Assembly: GCA_947259115.1 (NCBI GenBank) | Contig: CAMYKS010000033.1 | Location: forward strand, 1-43,619 | DNA length: 43,619 nucleotides | Source of the DNA: an uncultured Desulfobulbaceae bacterium | GTDB taxonomy: Bacteria; Desulfobacterota; Desulfobulbia; Desulfobulbales; BM004 | Direction of reading: 5' to 3' | Part shown: in pieces, positions 35,177 through 43,364 of the stretch | How positions within the stretch are numbered: position 1 is the stretch's first letter | Layout: every line of letters begins with the position of its first letter | Program-made: the position numbers and the translations under genes | Notes under the pieces: model-generated | What the model saw: only the letters and a program-made list of their open reading frames with translations | Told to the model about the DNA's origin: nothing | Databases searched by the model: none

Positions 35177-35252
35177 TGGAGCGGGCAACGGGGTTCGAAC
35201 CCGCGACCCCAAGCTTGGGAAGCTTGTACTCTACCAACTGAGCTACGCCCGC
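35177..35252 (-). tRNA. tRNA-Gly (anticodon CCC)
   Basis: 76 nt with encoded CCA. The acceptor is GCGGGCG/TGCCCGC (one G-T pair), the anticodon loop reads CTTCCCAAG, and the T loop is GTTCGAACC. It is placed upstream of rimP-nusA-infB, as the initiator tRNA gene metY is in E. coli. Confidence 0.97.
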
Positions 35253-35278
35253 CCTCAGTCTCATACTGCAATCGGGTA

Positions 35279-35306
35279 AATATACTTATTTTGTCTCACT
35301 TGTCAA
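35279..35306 (-). promoter_or_regulatory. Sigma-70 promoter of tRNA-Gly(CCC)
   Basis: On the minus strand, TTGACA (35306-35301), 16-bp spacer, TATATT (35284-35279). It may also be the main promoter of the rimP-nusA-infB cluster if the downstream terminator is read through. Confidence 0.75.
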
Positions 35307-35373
35307 GTGCGATAAATAGTCAGGCAACCAATTTTCACCTGTTTGACAACGCTCTGCACAGTGTTCAGCTGAA

Positions 35374-35874
35374 CTAAATGCTCTCCTGCACCTGCCCCAT
35401 TACCATAGCAACCGCTTCTTCAGAAGTTCCGGCAATCAGCAGGTCAGGTTGTTTCCCTTTGCCATGAGGTACAATGGCCCATGATTTGAGTAAAATTATG
35501 GGGCAATTACCTTTCAGGGCCAGTCCAATCTCAGAAAGGGTGCCGTACTCGCCGCCGATGGCTATTGCCGCATTGCAGCTTTTCACATTAATGGCATTTC
35601 TGGCCTCACCCATACCGGTGTATATGGCAATATCGACATAGGGATTGGCAGGACTTGTTTTACTGGTGCCGGGCAGGATACCCACCGTAACACCACCCAT
35701 CTCCTTGGCTCCTTTGCTGGCAGCTGTCATGATGCCACCAAGGCCGCCCGTCAAAACAACAAAACCCTTCTGAGCTAATTGGCGGCCAACTGCCAATGCC
35801 AACCGGTACCCCTCATGCGTATCGTTTACATCCCCGGCGCCAAAAACCCCGATGATTTTATTTGTCACATGCAT
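35374..35874 (-). CDS. LOG-like protein (TIGR00725 type)
   Basis: 166 residues from an ATG at 35874 (MHVTNKIIGVFG), preceded by GGAGAAAGGA; a TTG five codons earlier is less likely. The Rossmann-like core shows TGGLGGIMTAASKGA (about 43-57) and GGEYGTLSEI (about 106-115), as in the lysine decarboxylase-like/LOG family. The PGGxGT motif of cytokinin-activating LOG enzymes is altered here (GGEYGT), so nucleoside phosphoribohydrolase activity is not assured. It stands alone between the tRNA and the TRAP genes. Confidence 0.82.
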   Translation of the reverse strand: MHVTNKIIGVFGAGDVNDTHEGYRLALAVGRQLAQKGFVVLTGGLGGIMTAASKGAKEMGGVTVGILPGTSKTSPANPYVDIAIYTGMGEARNAINVKSCNAAIAIGGEYGTLSEIGLALKGNCPIILLKSWAIVPHGKGKQPDLLIAGTSEEAVAMVMGQVQESI

Positions 35875-36032
35875 TCCTTTCTCCGGCAAGAATAATCACT
35901 TGCAGCTGCCTTTCATTCTTGACACACTACATTATATTTAACTAGACTTGAATATTTAGTGTAAATACATATCGTAAATACACAATGCGATACATCTACC
36001 TGTTGCGATACAATCAGTAATCAGACCTGAAA

Positions 36033-36899
36033 ATGATGCGAAAAGCAACTATATCCATCTTTGGCAACGTTCTGCTGACTGCTCTGCTGCTGTTCAGCAG
36101 CGGCTGCACCTCCCTGATTGTCAATCCTCTCCTGGACCCGTTAACGCTCTCATTGGAAAAACAGACGGATCTGGAGCTGCTGCGGGATGGAGCGCCTTCT
36201 CTTCTTTTGTTGCTGGATGGGCTTATTGCTAACGACCCGTATAATGAGCGTCTGCTGATGACTGCAACCAAGGCCTATGGCGCTTATGCCACGACCCTCT
36301 ATGAAGATGGCCAGGTTGAGCGGGCAGTAATTGTGAGTACCAAGGCCAGGGATTACTCCATCCGTCTCCTTAATCAGCTGTCCGGCCTGGAAAGAATTTC
36401 CGGCCAGACACTTACCGAATTAGAGCTGGCTCTGGCAAAAATTGCGCCGCACCAGGTGGGCCATCTCTTCTGGAGCGCCTATGGCTGGGCCACATGGATA
36501 CAATACCAGGAAGGCGCTCCTGCGGCCATGGCCGACCTCCCCATGGTCGAACGCATCATGCTCAGGGTTTTAGATCTGGACGAGTCCTATTATCATGGCG
36601 GGGCCCATATTTTTCTTGGCTCATACTATGGCAGCCGGCCCCAGATGTATGGCGGCAAACTGGAAGAAAGCCGTAAACATTTTGAAAGAGCACTTGTCAT
36701 AAACAAGCGCTTATTTCTGCTTACGCAGGTTGCCTACGCCCGGACTTATGCCCGCATGATGTTTGACCGGGAACTTTATCTCAGGCTGTTGACGGAGGTC
36801 AATGAACAACCCCTGACTGATTCAAATATTGCCTCAAGCAATAAACTGGCCAAGGTCATGGCTGAAAAACTCATAGACCAGGTCGATGAATTCTTTTAA
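36033..36899 (+). CDS. TRAP-associated lipoprotein TatT
   Basis: 288 residues. A signal peptide ends in a lipobox (LFSSGCTSL), so it is a lipoprotein. The rest is rich in helices with repeat-like TPR character (ANDPYNERLLMTATKAYGAYA, GAHIFLGSYYGSRPQMYGGKLEESRKHFERAL). This fits the TatT family, trimeric periplasmic partners of the DctP binding protein, first studied in Treponema. It is followed 26 bp later by dctP. No ribosome-binding site is clear. Direct repeats upstream (TGCGATACA and GTAAATACA, each twice within 35947-36012) could be regulatory. Confidence 0.88.
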   Translation: MMRKATISIFGNVLLTALLLFSSGCTSLIVNPLLDPLTLSLEKQTDLELLRDGAPSLLLLLDGLIANDPYNERLLMTATKAYGAYATTLYEDGQVERAVIVSTKARDYSIRLLNQLSGLERISGQTLTELELALAKIAPHQVGHLFWSAYGWATWIQYQEGAPAAMADLPMVERIMLRVLDLDESYYHGGAHIFLGSYYGSRPQMYGGKLEESRKHFERALVINKRLFLLTQVAYARTYARMMFDRELYLRLLTEVNEQPLTDSNIASSNKLAKVMAEKLIDQVDEFF

Positions 36900-36925
36900 T
36901 GAATGTATAAAAAAAATTGATTGCC

Positions 36926-37957
36926 ATGAAAACTCTCCATAAATTTTTCTGTTCAGGTCTTGTCATCTTGTCTCTTTTCACATTTGTTGAGAGCGGACAT
37001 GCGGCCAGAGCAAAATATATCTTCAAGGTAGCCTCACTGGCTCCGGAAGGAAGTGTCTGGACCAAGAGATTTCGTGAATTCACCAGTGAAGTTACGGAAA
37101 AAAGCAAGGGCGAAATCGGCTTTAAAATTTATGCCGGAGGGGTCATGGGCGACGATCGGTCCATGTACCGCAAAATGCGCGTTGGCCAGATTAACGGCGG
37201 CGGGTTCACCATGACCGGCATCGGTGAAGTTGTGCCGGATTTTCGCATCCTGGGGATTCCATTTTTCTTTAACTCTTATGAAGAAGTCGACTTCCTACAG
37301 GAGAAACTCTTCCCAAGGATGCAGGAAGAGTTTGATAAAAAGGACATGGTACTTCTGGCAGTGTCTGAGGTGGGTTTCATCTATACCATGTCGCAAAAAC
37401 CGATCACCACCCTGAGTGAACTGAAAAAAAGCAAAGCCTGGTCTCCGGAAGGGGACCCCATAAGCCAGGTTCTGCTTGAGACCGTGGGACTGACCCCCAT
37501 ACCCCTGTCAATCCCTGACGTGCTCACCTCCCTGCAAACCGGCCTGATCGACACCGCCTTTAACTCTTTTTACGGCTCCATTGTCATGCAATGGTTTACC
37601 CGTATTGCCTACATAACCGACATACCTTTTGTATACGCTTACGGGGCCTTTATCCTTGACAAAAAGACCTTTTCCAGGCTGCCGCCCCATTATGCCCAAA
37701 TGATGCATTCCACTGCCCAAAAACATTTTGCCAAACTGCTTGACGACACCAGGCAAAGCAATGAAGAAGCCCTGCAGGTCCTTAAAGATAATGGTATTTC
37801 CCTGGTTCAACTCACTCCTGAATCAAGGACAGAGTTGCTGAACTACCGGGAGATGACAGTGGAAAAACTGGTCGGCGATGCCTTTTCAAAGGGTATTTAC
37901 GATGAGGCCGTGGTCCATCTTGAGAAATTTCGCAAAACCCAGGCAGCGCCCCAGTAG
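36926..37957 (+). CDS. dctP: TRAP transporter substrate-binding protein DctP
   Basis: 343 residues from an ATG at 36926; an in-frame TTG three codons earlier is less likely. A signal peptide ends near SGHAARA. The mature protein begins with IFKVASLAPEGSVWTKRFREF, typical of DctP. PDFRILGIPFFF and the segment LTSLQTGLIDTAFNSFYGSI hold the hinge and ligand-binding regions. It binds an organic acid in the periplasm; the ligand cannot be told. Paired with TatT, DctQ and DctM. Confidence 0.93.
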   Translation: MKTLHKFFCSGLVILSLFTFVESGHAARAKYIFKVASLAPEGSVWTKRFREFTSEVTEKSKGEIGFKIYAGGVMGDDRSMYRKMRVGQINGGGFTMTGIGEVVPDFRILGIPFFFNSYEEVDFLQEKLFPRMQEEFDKKDMVLLAVSEVGFIYTMSQKPITTLSELKKSKAWSPEGDPISQVLLETVGLTPIPLSIPDVLTSLQTGLIDTAFNSFYGSIVMQWFTRIAYITDIPFVYAYGAFILDKKTFSRLPPHYAQMMHSTAQKHFAKLLDDTRQSNEEALQVLKDNGISLVQLTPESRTELLNYREMTVEKLVGDAFSKGIYDEAVVHLEKFRKTQAAPQ

Positions 37958-38012
37958 CATGCATTTCTCATGGTAGTCTCACCTGTGAAGAATACGAGGT
38001 AGCACCTTAGGC

Positions 38013-38534
38013 ATGAGCCACCTGAAAAAACTCTTCTCTCTCATCTTTAAAGCCGTTTCCCGGATAGAGGAAACCTTTCTCTGTTTGTTGCTCTCCTCCA
38101 TGATCATCCTGGCCTGTGTACAGATATTCTTACGGTTCTTTTTCTCAAGCGGCCTGGCTTGGGCCGATCCGTTGCTGCGCTACCTGGTAATCTGGGCCGG
38201 TTTTTTCGGTGCTGCGGTGGCCACAAAGCAGTCCAAACACATCAGCATTGACATTATCTCCCACCTGGTGCCCCAACAATTCATGCCATGGCTTCAAGCA
38301 TTGCTGAACTTTTTTGCGGCCGGGGTCTGCTCCGTTCTCACTTACGCTGCAGTACGTTTTGTCAGTGATGAAGCCACTTATGGCGGCAGAGCGCTGCTGG
38401 GCATTCCCTCCTGGGGCCTGAATCTTGTATACCCCCTGGCGTTTGCTCTTATTTCCCTGCGCTTTATCATCCTGACTTTCAATAACCTGGGCCTTGCCTT
38501 TCGCAGCCATCAACTTCCGACCGAGGCTGAATAG
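38013..38534 (+). CDS. dctQ: TRAP transporter small permease DctQ
   Basis: 173 residues with four membrane helices, as in DctQ. LLSSMIILACVQIFLRFFF, WADPLLRYLVIWAGFFGAA and ISIDIISHLVP are family segments. It lies 55 bp after dctP and 5 bp before dctM. Confidence 0.93.
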   Translation: MSHLKKLFSLIFKAVSRIEETFLCLLLSSMIILACVQIFLRFFFSSGLAWADPLLRYLVIWAGFFGAAVATKQSKHISIDIISHLVPQQFMPWLQALLNFFAAGVCSVLTYAAVRFVSDEATYGGRALLGIPSWGLNLVYPLAFALISLRFIILTFNNLGLAFRSHQLPTEAE

Positions 38535-38539
38535 CAGAA

Positions 38540-39805
38540 ATGGGCCTCAGCAAAATTTTCATTTTTTTCCTGGCAATTCTCGGAACTCCACTCTTTGTGG
38601 TGATTTCGGCCCTGGCGCTTCTCTCTTTCCATGGTATTGAAATTGATCTTTCCGTGGTTATTATCGAAATGTCCCGTTTGTCGGACACGCCGCTTCTGCT
38701 CTCATTGCCGCTGTTCATTTTTGCCGGTACGCTTTTAGCTGAAAGCGGCACACCCCAGAGACTGCTCCGGTTGTCGCAGGTCCTCCTGGGCTGGATGCCG
38801 GGCGGCCTCGCCGTGGTTTCCCTTATACTATGCGCGGTATTTACAGCTTTTACAGGTGCATCGGGAGTTACCATATTTGCCATCGGCGGCCTGCTCTATC
38901 CGGCTCTTATCAAGGGCAACTACTCGGAGCGTTTTTCCCTGGGGCTCATTACATCTTCCGGAAGTCTCGGGCTTCTTTTTCCGCCCAGTCTGCCGCTCAT
39001 TCTCTACGGCGTTATTTCCGAAACCCGGATAGACCAGCTCTTTTTAGCAGGAATTGTCCCCGGCATCCTCATGCTCATTCTCCTTGTTACCTACAGCATG
39101 ATCAAAGGGCCGGCCCGGTCTGCCAGTTCAGCAAAACCGGGCCATAAGGATATCATTCCCGTGCTGAAAGAAACTGCCTGGGAGCTGCCGCTGCCGATCA
39201 TTGTCCTGGGAGGTATTTACGGAGGGATCTTTGTGGCGGGTGAAGCTGCGGCAGTGACCGCTCTCTATGTTCTTATCGTTGAGGTTCTCATTTACCGCGA
39301 CATATCCATATTTAGGCTGCCGAAGATCATGGTCCAGAGCATGATGCTTTTCGGAGGCATACTGGTCGTTCTGGCCGCTTCCATGGCCACAACAAACTAC
39401 CTGGTTGACCAGCAGATACCCATGCGCCTCTTTGAGCTTATCAGGGAGTACATTTCAAGCAAATACACCTTTTTGCTGCTGCTCAATATATTTCTCCTCA
39501 TCGTCGGTTCCATGCTCGATATCTTCTCGGCTCTGGTGCTCGTTGTGCCGATCATAATCCCCATTGCCGAGGCCTACGGTGTTGACCTCATCCATCTGGG
39601 CATCATTTTCCTGACCAATCTGCAGATCGGCTACTGCACGCCTCCGGTGGGACTCAATCTCTTCCTCGCCAGCTACCGTTTTGAAAAACCCGTGGTAACC
39701 CTCTACCGGGCAACGCTTCCCTTTCTCGCCCTCCTGATGCTCACCCTGATCATCATCACCTATTTCCCGATCATAAGTCTGTTTCTGGTTAATCTCTGGG
39801 GATAA
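38540..39805 (+). CDS. dctM: TRAP transporter large permease DctM
   Basis: 421 residues with about 12 membrane segments, the substrate-moving subunit that uses a sodium gradient. SLPLFIFAGTLLAESG, FTAFTGASGVTIFAIGG, PPSLPLILYGVISE and the late NLQIGYCTPPVGLNLFLAS are DctM signatures. Last gene of the TRAP unit. No certain terminator follows; the nearest hairpin with a T-run is at 40046-40089. Confidence 0.95.
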   Translation: MGLSKIFIFFLAILGTPLFVVISALALLSFHGIEIDLSVVIIEMSRLSDTPLLLSLPLFIFAGTLLAESGTPQRLLRLSQVLLGWMPGGLAVVSLILCAVFTAFTGASGVTIFAIGGLLYPALIKGNYSERFSLGLITSSGSLGLLFPPSLPLILYGVISETRIDQLFLAGIVPGILMLILLVTYSMIKGPARSASSAKPGHKDIIPVLKETAWELPLPIIVLGGIYGGIFVAGEAAAVTALYVLIVEVLIYRDISIFRLPKIMVQSMMLFGGILVVLAASMATTNYLVDQQIPMRLFELIREYISSKYTFLLLLNIFLLIVGSMLDIFSALVLVVPIIIPIAEAYGVDLIHLGIIFLTNLQIGYCTPPVGLNLFLASYRFEKPVVTLYRATLPFLALLMLTLIIITYFPIISLFLVNLWG

Positions 39806-39954
39806 GTGCCGTCCATAAATGGCCTTTTTCCGGCAAAAAATCCTCATTTCTGGACAGTTACTCATTAATTAACAACCACCCCAAAAGGGTTAGCAAACAA
39901 GACAAAGAGTTATTTTTTTGATGTTTTAGCCATTTCACGCCGCCGAGCACCACA

Positions 39955-40035
39955 GAAATGACCGATAAAGGAGTTTGACCTGTCTGAGCACCCCGCCAGT
40001 AATGGGGTGCGAGTTCTCAAACTCCCGGTCATTTC
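39955..40035. repeat. Nested inverted repeat, candidate interspersed element
   Basis: Three nested perfect arms: GAAATGACCG/CGGTCATTTC (39955-39964, 40026-40035), GGAGTTTGA/TCAAACTCC (39970-39978, 40017-40025) and GCACCCC/GGGGTGC (39988-39994, 40004-40010). The unpaired spacers are short. The right flank GTCATTTCGAGGAGCGCAG recalls common interspersed palindromic repeats of bacteria. Confidence 0.85.
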
Positions 40036-40045
40036 GAGGAGCGCA

Positions 40046-40089
40046 GGGCAGTCCCATAGAATGGGACCAAGTGATTGGCTGCCCTTTTT
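40046..40089 (+). terminator. Hairpin with T-run next to the palindromic element
   Basis: GGGCAG/CTGCCC (40046-40051, 40079-40084) with an inner TCCCAT-AGA-ATGGGA stem, followed by T5. It could end the TRAP transcript, or belong to the neighbouring repeat element. Confidence 0.5.
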
Positions 40090-40372
40090 GGTTCGATTTT
40101 GGGCAAGCAAAAATGAACGTATAATGAATATGAGGTACATTACTTAAAATCTTCTCAATTATTCTCTTACCTAACCGAAGAGTAAAGCTTGAAACATCAG
40201 CTTAGAGAATGGTTTAAAGGATTAATTAATAAAAATTTTCTTGCAGCCCGGGTATGGTATGTGCCTTACTGGATCAAATAGCCATGGTTTCCTTGTCTTA
40301 GAAGCATTATAGTAAAGGTAAACCAGCATCTATTGCCAAGGTCAATTTCACTGTTAATACATATGATGTAAT

Positions 40373-41530
40373 ATGAGAAAAATTCTTTTTGCGGTCCTTG
40401 TCCTGATTGTAATCGGCATTGGCATACTGCACTTTACCACGCCCGGCTACATGATATTTTACCATGACATGTACAGACGGCTCAGTTATTTCCCCATTGT
40501 CCTGGGGGCCATCTGGTTTGGGGTCTGGGGCGGGCTGCTGCTTGCCGTCATGTCATCCATAGCCTTTATCCCCCATGTTCTTATTTATATTGGTGAAGGG
40601 TCAGGGACTTATCTCAGTGAGCTTACTGAAATAATTCTTTACCTGGCAGCAGGGACCGTAACCGGCATTATTGCCGGCAGGGAATCACTTCTGCGGCAGC
40701 GCTACAAGGACCTGTCTGAAAAACTGGAGATATCCTATGACAAGCTGCACCGGGAAACCCAGCTGATGCTGGAGGTTGAAGAACAGCTGGGCGCCGCGCA
40801 AAAGCTCTCCGCCCTGGGCCAACTCTCGGCTTCCCTTGCCCATGAGATTAAGAACCCTCTCTCATCAATCAAGGGTACTGCTGAAATCCTGCTTGACGAG
40901 TTCCCCTATGATCATCCCAAACGAGAATTTGTCGAGATTCTGCTCAAAGAGACAACCCGGCTCAATAACACGGTTGAAGAGGTTTTACAGTTTTCACGCC
41001 GGGGTGTACAGGGTGAAAAAAAAGAAGATGCGCAAACCGAACCCCTGTCCGGGGTGATTGACCGGGTTACCAGCCTCCTTGCCAGCCAGTTACGTAAAAA
41101 AAATTTAACCCTTACTGTAAGCGGCTGGGAAGCGGGAAAAACATTTTTTGTTGCCGGGGAAAAATTATCCCAGGTTTTTCTCAACCTGATCTTAAACGCC
41201 ATTGATGCGGTTCCCAAAAGAGGTACAATATCGCTCCACATTAAAAAACTCGATAATGCCCTGCGCGTCACAGTGGCCGACAACGGCCCCGGGGTTCCTG
41301 CAGAAGAGAGAGAAAAGATATTCACACCATTCTTTTCTTCCAAGGATGGCGGTACGGGCCTGGGGCTTTCCATCAGCAGGAAGATAATTGAAAGCTATGG
41401 TGGGGAGATTACGTTTTCCGAATGCGAAGACGGGGGGTCCTGTTTCACGGTTTCTCTGCCGGACCGGACATTAAAGGGTGATATTATTGGCGAGGCTCCT
41501 GCCGCCATGAGCGTTGACAGAGAAGTCTAA
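40373..41530 (+). CDS. Membrane-bound sensor histidine kinase
   Basis: 385 residues. Three hydrophobic helices (about 4-22, 40-70, 84-102) with no large periplasmic domain, then a coiled-coil (105-145), HisKA with the phospho-accepting His157 (SLAHEIKNPLSSIKG), and HATPase with LNLILNAIDAV, DNGPGVP and GTGLGLS. The type is NtrB/AtoS-like. The signal is probably sensed within or near the membrane. It is followed 45 bp later by its response regulator gene. No ribosome-binding site is obvious at the ATG. Confidence 0.93.
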   Translation: MRKILFAVLVLIVIGIGILHFTTPGYMIFYHDMYRRLSYFPIVLGAIWFGVWGGLLLAVMSSIAFIPHVLIYIGEGSGTYLSELTEIILYLAAGTVTGIIAGRESLLRQRYKDLSEKLEISYDKLHRETQLMLEVEEQLGAAQKLSALGQLSASLAHEIKNPLSSIKGTAEILLDEFPYDHPKREFVEILLKETTRLNNTVEEVLQFSRRGVQGEKKEDAQTEPLSGVIDRVTSLLASQLRKKNLTLTVSGWEAGKTFFVAGEKLSQVFLNLILNAIDAVPKRGTISLHIKKLDNALRVTVADNGPGVPAEEREKIFTPFFSSKDGGTGLGLSISRKIIESYGGEITFSECEDGGSCFTVSLPDRTLKGDIIGEAPAAMSVDREV

Positions 41531-41575
41531 TGGCTTAACTTAAGACTATACGTCATATTTTATATTGAGGTAACA

Positions 41576-42916
41576 ATGGCTGCTTGCATTCTCCTGATCG
41601 ATGATGATGAAAGTTTACGAAGGGTCACCGAGTACAACCTGTCAGAGGCCGGTTTTGACCTGATTACCGCGAGTTCGGGCCGCCAGGGCTTGAAGCTATT
41701 CAGCGAAAACAATCCCGACCTGGTGATAACCGATGTACAGCTGGGGGACATGGACGGCCTGGAAGTTCTCGCTGCCATAAAGGGTAAATCACCTGAGACA
41801 CCGGTCATTGTCATAACAGCCTTCGGGTCCATTGAAATGGCGGTAAAGGCCATGCACGAGGGTGCTTTCAACTTCATCACCAAGCCGTTTGACCGTGAAA
41901 CCCTGCGTCTTTCCTGCAGTAAAGCCCTTGAACTCACCTCCCTGCGCTCGCAAAAGCAGCAGCTCGCCGACGAGGTGGACAGGCTGACCGGCACCTCGGG
42001 CATGGAAACGGCAAATTCCGCCATGGCTGAGCTGCTGGAGACCGCCCTCAAGGTAGCTTCCAGTGAAGCAACCGTCCTGGTTACCGGTGAGTCGGGAACA
42101 GGCAAAGAGGTTCTTGCCAGGCTGGTGCATCAGCACAGTCCCCGTAAAAATGGCCCCATGGTGGCTGTAAACTGTACTGCCATACCGGACAACCTCATAG
42201 AGAGCGAACTCTTCGGCCATGTCAAGGGTGCCTTTACCGGGGCAATTGCAAACCGCAAGGGGCGTTTCCAGGCTGCGGCCCAGGGCACCCTGTTTCTCGA
42301 TGAGATCGGTGAGCTGAAAATGGACATGCAGGCAAAGCTGCTGCGCGCCATCCAGGAACGGGAGGTGGAGCCCGTGGGCTCAGACCGTACTGAAAAGATT
42401 GACGTACGGATCATTGCCGCCACCAACAAGGATTTGAGTGAAGAGGTTGCAAAAGAAAATTTCCGCGAGGACCTCTATTACCGCCTCAGCGTCATTCCCC
42501 TGCATATCCCCCCCCTGCGGGAACGGCGTGAAGATATCCGGGCCCTGGCAAATCATTTCTTACTAAAACTGGGGGCCCCGCGCGGGGTCAAATTTTCCGA
42601 CAGGGCCATGTCTCTCATGAAAAAATATGACTGGCCGGGCAATATCCGGGAACTGCAGAACTCTGTTGAACGGTGCCTTATTCTGCGTAAAGGCAGTATC
42701 ATTGAGCCTGAGGATATCAACCTGCCTAAAGCAAAGTCTTCTGACGCCCTGGAATTACCGGAAATTCCTGCCGATGGCATTTCCCTGGAAGAAGTTGAAA
42801 AGGGGTTGATCATAAAGGCCCTGGAAAAAAGCAACGGCAACCGCTCCGGGGCAGCACGCCTCTTGAAGATCCCACGGCATGTCCTCATCTACCGCCTGGA
42901 AAAATTCAATCTCTAA
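41576..42916 (+). CDS. NtrC-family sigma-54-dependent response regulator
   Basis: 446 residues. Receiver domain 1-~120 with Asp53 (LVITDVQLGDMDG) as the phosphorylation site and Lys103 (ITKPFD). AAA+ domain ~140-380 with Walker A GESGTGKE (171-178), the sigma-54 contact loop GAFTGA (218-223) and the usual GTLFLDEIGEL. Fis-type helix-turn-helix at ~405-446 (NRSGAARLLKIPRHVLIYRLEKF). The ATG has GAGG about 8 nt before it. It is the obvious partner of the upstream kinase. A palindrome that may be its own binding site lies 150 bp downstream, and another at 21306. Confidence 0.96.
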   Translation: MAACILLIDDDESLRRVTEYNLSEAGFDLITASSGRQGLKLFSENNPDLVITDVQLGDMDGLEVLAAIKGKSPETPVIVITAFGSIEMAVKAMHEGAFNFITKPFDRETLRLSCSKALELTSLRSQKQQLADEVDRLTGTSGMETANSAMAELLETALKVASSEATVLVTGESGTGKEVLARLVHQHSPRKNGPMVAVNCTAIPDNLIESELFGHVKGAFTGAIANRKGRFQAAAQGTLFLDEIGELKMDMQAKLLRAIQEREVEPVGSDRTEKIDVRIIAATNKDLSEEVAKENFREDLYYRLSVIPLHIPPLRERREDIRALANHFLLKLGAPRGVKFSDRAMSLMKKYDWPGNIRELQNSVERCLILRKGSIIEPEDINLPKAKSSDALELPEIPADGISLEEVEKGLIIKALEKSNGNRSGAARLLKIPRHVLIYRLEKFNL

Positions 42917-43068
42917 TGCTTAACAGGGTACAATCCTGCCATCTTTCAGGGCAGGCAATGATGCAAAACCATTGCCGCTCCCATGGTGAGCTTCAGCCTG
43001 CGAATGCGATAACCCCGATCAGAGACAGGCCCTCACAGCCCTTGGATGAACCGGGGTTTTCCTCGTAC
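42917..43068. other. Structured intergenic stretch after the response regulator
   Basis: Several hairpins can form: CCTGCC/GGCAGG (42935-42955), GGCAATG/CATTGCC (42954-42976, sharing two bases with the first so that only one may form), and AACCCCG/CGGGGTT (43011-43058, followed by TT). The last could terminate the regulator transcript. I do not recognise a known riboswitch or small RNA. Confidence 0.4.
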
Positions 43069-43083
43069 TGACAATTTTTGTCA
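43069..43083 (+). promoter_or_regulatory. Palindrome likely to be an enhancer site (copy 2)
   Basis: TGACAATTTTTGTCA is a perfect inverted repeat (TGACAA-N3-TTGTCA). It lies about 139 bp upstream of the -12 element of a sigma-54 promoter and directly follows the gene of an NtrC-type activator. Confidence 0.65.
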
Positions 43084-43201
43084 CCTCTTGACTTCCTTTC
43101 CCCCTTTCGGCAACGCTTACCATTTACCAACCCCACTGCAATACACGTCAAACTATTGAAACAAAAGGGAATTATATAATTTGTAGTTTTTCCCCACCCA
43201 T

Positions 43202-43217
43202 CGGCTTGATTTTTGCA
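43202..43217 (+). promoter_or_regulatory. Sigma-54 promoter of the adhesin gene
   Basis: CGGCTTGATTTTTGCA keeps GG-N10-GC and the full TTGCW half; the -24 half is GGC with three mismatches (C for T, T for A, T for C). Transcription would start near 43228, leaving a leader of about 137 nt. Confidence 0.6.
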
Positions 43218-43235
43218 TATTATTACTGGTGGCCT

Positions 43236-43361
43236 ATGGGTACACCTTTTTCCAAAGGAGGCCCCGCTATTCGTTTACTGCTGGATATCAAAAATACAGC
43301 AACACAGGGAGATAAAAACCTTTCAACCCGACAAAAAACCTTGGCACCGGCAACTTCATAA
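43236..43361 (+). CDS. Possible 41-residue leader ORF before the adhesin
   Basis: ATG at 43236 to TAA at 43359-43361, translating as MGTPFSKGGPAIRLLLDIKN and then a polar tail. It lies fully within the predicted leader and ends 3 bp before the adhesin ATG in the same frame. A GGTGG 5 nt ahead is a possible ribosome-binding site. It could couple translation to the adhesin, or be chance. Confidence 0.3.
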   Translation: MGTPFSKGGPAIRLLLDIKNTATQGDKNLSTRQKTLAPATS

Positions 43362-43364
43362 CAG

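Larger units (their letters stand above)
39806..40372. other. Intergenic region with a large palindromic element
   Basis: 567 bp without a credible gene. It carries a nested inverted repeat (39955-40035) and a second hairpin with a T-run (40046-40089). From 40090 to 40372 it is AT-rich with no clear promoter for the histidine kinase. A GGTATGGTATGTGC stretch near 40252 has GG-N10-GC spacing but otherwise fits sigma-54 poorly. Confidence 0.6.

Noticed and set aside
35053..35271. 72-codon minus-strand frame
   Set aside because: It includes the whole tRNA-Gly(CCC) gene and has no other support.
40248..40268. Sigma-54 promoter for the histidine kinase
   Set aside because: GG-N10-GC spacing occurs, but most other consensus positions fail and no palindrome precedes it.
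43228..43364. Cyclic-di-GMP (GEMM-I) riboswitch in the adhesin leader
   Set aside because: ACAGGG and AAAACC strings recall part of the motif, but the conserved GACGCAAAGCC core and the partner stem are missing.
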